Of a stretch of DNA of 64,000 bases, positions 61,722 to 64,000 are shown piece after piece. The position numbers were made by a program, and so were the translations under genes. The notes under the pieces are model-generated. The model ran no database searches and was not told the origin of the DNA. It worked only from the letters and a program-made list of their open reading frames with translations. The stretch is taken from NCBI RefSeq assembly GCF_029633865.1, contig NC_079230.1, positions 35,681,405-35,745,404 on the forward strand, given 5' to 3'. The DNA is from Lampris incognitus. Its lineage: Eukaryota; Chordata; Actinopteri; Lampriformes; Lampridae. Every line of letters begins with the position of its first letter. Positions within the stretch are counted from its first letter, which is position 1.

Positions 61722-62045
61722 ATTTTACATGTAGAGAGACTGAGATACGAACTGTCTGGCACTCTTGAAAAGTTTTTCAGTATATGGAACCCACTGTTAA
61801 AAGGACTAATAGAAAACTTTTTTTGTATTACACATCTTTGTACCTTTTTCTAAATGAGCAGTGAAAATGGTAAATAATAGTGTTGCTCTAACTTGTGGGG
61901 TTTTGTTTGTTTGTTTGTTTTTTATTGGAGGGGGGGAGGGATTGGGTTCGCGGTTATTATTATTTTTATTTTTTTTAGTATCTTGTATTGTGTCTACCTG
62001 GTTTAAGTATATTTTGGTTTCGTGGCTCTCAGTGTACTTAACATA
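61722..62045 (+). pseudogene. L1-2 3' end
   Basis: Short coding end (CRETEIRTVWHS, then KVFQYMEPTVKRTNR in the adjacent frame), followed by a GTTTGTTTG and G-rich 3' UTR (GGAGGGGGGGAGGGA at 61927). Its end is placed near 62045 by loss of similarity in style only. Confidence 0.6.
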
Positions 62046-62614
62046 GAATAACAACACCACAACATAACAATCTTCACATATATATACAGGTGAATTAAGA
62101 GGTGATAAAGTGCAATGGTGCAGAGAATATATCAGAGATGATGAGATAGATGTTAGCAGGTTACTTACATATACATGTAGATGCACATGGCAGAGTGTAC
62201 CAGTGTACGTACAATGTACAGTACAGTGTATTCATATATTCATTCTTTCCAATCTTTGATTGTCATTCAGCTTAGCCAATACCATATGGGTACATGGGGC
62301 TGTCATAATAATTGTAGTCCTGTCATCCATATGCTGTGATGGGAGGGAGACCTATCCCACCCTGCAACTTCTCACCATGTAGATGCTCTCATTACCACCT
62401 CCATAGCCATGCTCAGCGTTCAAATAAAGTTACCTATTTAACTTGTCTTTTTTCCATTAAAGTGAATAATGTTAGGGCATTGTTGCTTGTTATAACTGGC
62501 TGTTCATAGATGTCACGTGATCAACTGGTCACCACTTGACAATACTTGCTGCTAGCCCCCAAATGTTCTTGAGTGAATGTACTTTCTGGTTTTCATTAAA
62601 ATCTTCACTGTAGC
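62046..62614. other. Intron 3 segment
   Basis: No gene. TGTACAGTACAGTGTATT-like sequence around 62205 and other AT-rich intron. Confidence 0.6.
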
Positions 62615-62720
62615 GGGACCTCTGGAAGTCCTCAGTCCAGCATGCGCTATGTCATCATATGCATGTAGGGGGACCTCTGGAAGTCCTCAGTCCAGCATGC
62701 TCTATGTCATCATATGCATG
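62615..62720. repeat. 55-bp tandem duplication
   Basis: Two copies starting GGACCTCTGGAAGTCCTCAG at 62616 and 62671 with one clear difference (CATGCGCT, CATGCTCT). Each unit contains the inverted repeat ACTTCCAGA/TCTGGAAGT. Confidence 0.93.
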
Positions 62721-62940
62721 CCTTCCTCTGCGTTGTCCTTCACCTTTCTCTCTTCCTCTCTTCTGCTCTTCTCTCCATGTTCTTGTTCTTTGTTTGTGTT
62801 AACTTTCTTACCAACTGACATCCTTCAAAATACTGTGTATGTTTGAGTATCTTTACTTTTGTAAGTGTAACCCTTTGTGGAGTATCTTTGTGCAGCTTAT
62901 TGATTGGACCTAAATGATTACTCATTACTCAGTGATTCAC

Positions 62941-62945
<5 letters not shown>

Positions 62946-62994
<49 letters not shown>
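62946..62994. repeat. (TG)n tract next to exon 4 acceptor
   Basis: About 24 TG units. The run ends 12 bases before the AG of the exon 4 splice acceptor, with only CCTTTCATCTGC in between, so it takes the place of much of the polypyrimidine tract. Confidence 0.95.
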
Positions 62995-62996
<2 letters not shown>

Positions 62997-63008
62997 TTTC
63001 ATCTGCAG

Positions 63009-63103
63009 CCAAGGATGTGATGTATATCTGTCCGTTTAGTGGCCTAGTAACAGGAACTCTGACCATCACAGACTACAGGCTGTACTTCACCAGCCTGGAG
63101 AGG
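63009..63103 (+). CDS. mtmr1: mtmr1 coding exon 4 (PH-GRAM)
   Basis: The acceptor is CCTTTCATCTGCAG and the donor AGG|GTACGT. Two bases complete the Ala codon from exon 3, and 31 codons follow: [20 protein letters not shown], then [11 protein letters not shown]. The KDVMYICPF...GTL.(V/I)T(D/N)(Y/F).LYF pattern is the PH-GRAM domain shared by MTMR1 and MTMR2, and continuity with the SPTGSHVEWCKQ exon makes it MTMR1. The exon ends in phase 0. The rest of the gene, including the phosphatase domain with CSDGWDR, lies beyond the window. Confidence 0.95.
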
Positions 63104-63772
63104 GTACGTTATATACTTTTCTGTTCACTTCTCACTCATGTATGTACTCAGGCACAGGTGTGGGGAAACAACATGCACCTTATGTCTTAAATGACCTCAT
63201 ATATAATTTGGACTGTAAATTATGCACACTCTTTCAATGCTAATATTGAAATAATTCCAGAAGTCATTTATTTAAATGACATTTATTTAAATGTCACTCT
63301 AATCATCTTGTGCTATTCTTGAGAGTTGAGTTCTCAAGCCTGAACTGAGCCCGACAGAACCAAACAGAACAGCTGGGTTCAGGATGGGCTCAAATTCACC
63401 CATCTGGAGCAGGGTCGGGCCCAGGCAGGGCTTGGCCGCAGATTTTTTTCTTCTGCTTTGCTGGCAGTGGTGCTGCAGCAGCTTTCAACTCATTTGTGGT
63501 GCTCAGTGATAGACCGGGATGTAAAAACAGCCCTGGCATTGGTGACTTACAATGGGCCTATTTCAAACCCAATGGCATCACATTTAACAAGCTTGTGATA
63601 ACAACTACAGTGTATGAAGAAGTTCATTACACAGGGTACACGCCTAACCGACCTACATAAAAGCTGACTTTTATGCTGATGACAATGAATGCAATCTCAG
63701 CCTAGAAGAGCACGACAAGAAAACCATGATATGATATGCTACACGAGCAAATTAAAGACACATTTGCAACAC
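63104..63772 (+). other. Intron 4, first segment
   Basis: No gene or known repeat was recognised. 63340-63440 is unusually GC-rich, with GAGCAGGGTCGGGCCC. Confidence 0.6.
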
Positions 63773-64000
63773 AAATATATAGGCTACACAACAAACCACA
63801 GTACATATTAATACCAAATATATAGGCCAGACTATCAGCCACAGTACATATTAATACCACATATGTAGGCTACACAGTCAGCCACAGTACATATTAATAC
63901 CAAATATATAGGCTACACAATCAACCACAGTACATAATACCAAATATATAGGCCAGACTATCAGCCACTGTATGTATTAATACCAAATATATAGGCAACA
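63773..64000. repeat. 43-bp tandem repeat running off the window
   Basis: At least five units beginning AAATATATAGG and containing CCACAGTACATATTAATACC. Starts are at 63773, 63816, 63859, 63902, 63942 and 63985, so one unit is 40 bp. The last unit is cut by the window edge. Confidence 0.93.

Overview
The window is vertebrate, almost certainly teleost, nuclear DNA. It holds the first four coding exons of one host gene, the myotubularin-related phosphatase gene mtmr1, on the + strand (3770-3903, 23019-23124, 53863-53947, 63009-63103). All four exons have GT/AG boundaries and matching phases. The gene continues past the right edge. Teleost origin is inferred from Rex3, Penelope, BEL/Pao, a Gypsy chromovirus, several Tc1 elements, a RLE-encoding non-LTR element and fish tRNA-derived SINEs in the introns. 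The introns are about 19.1, 30.7 and 9.1 kb and most of their length is transposable elements.

Upstream and intron 1 (1-23018): SINE and non-LTR fragments lie upstream of a short promoter region with ETS-like and YY1-like sites. Intron 1 carries a Rex3 piece split by a 540-bp hAT MITE with an exact 8-bp target-site duplication (TSD), L2-type and RTE-like remnants, and a SINE. A BEL/Pao LTR retrotransposon (9398-22945, TSD caaag) is the largest insertion. A near full-length L1-type element (12177-18546, minus, 17-bp TSD) has inserted into the BEL gag. A Gypsy-family solo LTR (16127-16654, TSD ccctt) has inserted into the L1 ORF2. The BEL 3' LTR ends 73 bp before exon 2.

Intron 2 (23125-53862): a Tc1 element sits inside an older inverted-repeat element. 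An RTE-like element is split by two head-to-tail copies of a restriction-like-endonuclease (RLE) non-LTR retrotransposon. One copy is 5'-truncated; the other is about 3.9 kb with a 1031-codon ORF. A second RTE-like element is split by a 7.9-kb hAT element (35824-43679). That hAT contains a Penelope insertion, another solo LTR and a 4.85-kb array of a 21-bp minisatellite just after the start codon of the hAT ORF. A 6.0-kb Gypsy chromovirus (44747-50751, minus, TSD aggag) then interrupts a separate ~30-bp minisatellite. Beside its 5' LTR is a 14-nt sequence complementary to an internal LTR segment, the arrangement expected of self-priming Tf1/sushi-type elements.

Intron 3 (53948-63008): a Rex3 copy, then a second L1-type element broken by a complete Tc1 element with an intact 341-aa DD34E transposase, an hAT MITE with an exact 8-bp TSD, and a second Penelope copy. 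A (TG)n tract ends 13 bp before the exon 4 splice-acceptor AG. A 43-bp tandem repeat runs off the right edge.

The only gene with a cellular role is mtmr1. Everything else is mobile-element derived and mostly broken; the Tc1 transposase and the main ORF of the longer RLE copy are the exceptions. No CRISPR array, operon or classical RNA gene was seen. Family names given for transposons are from memory of motifs, not from database searches.
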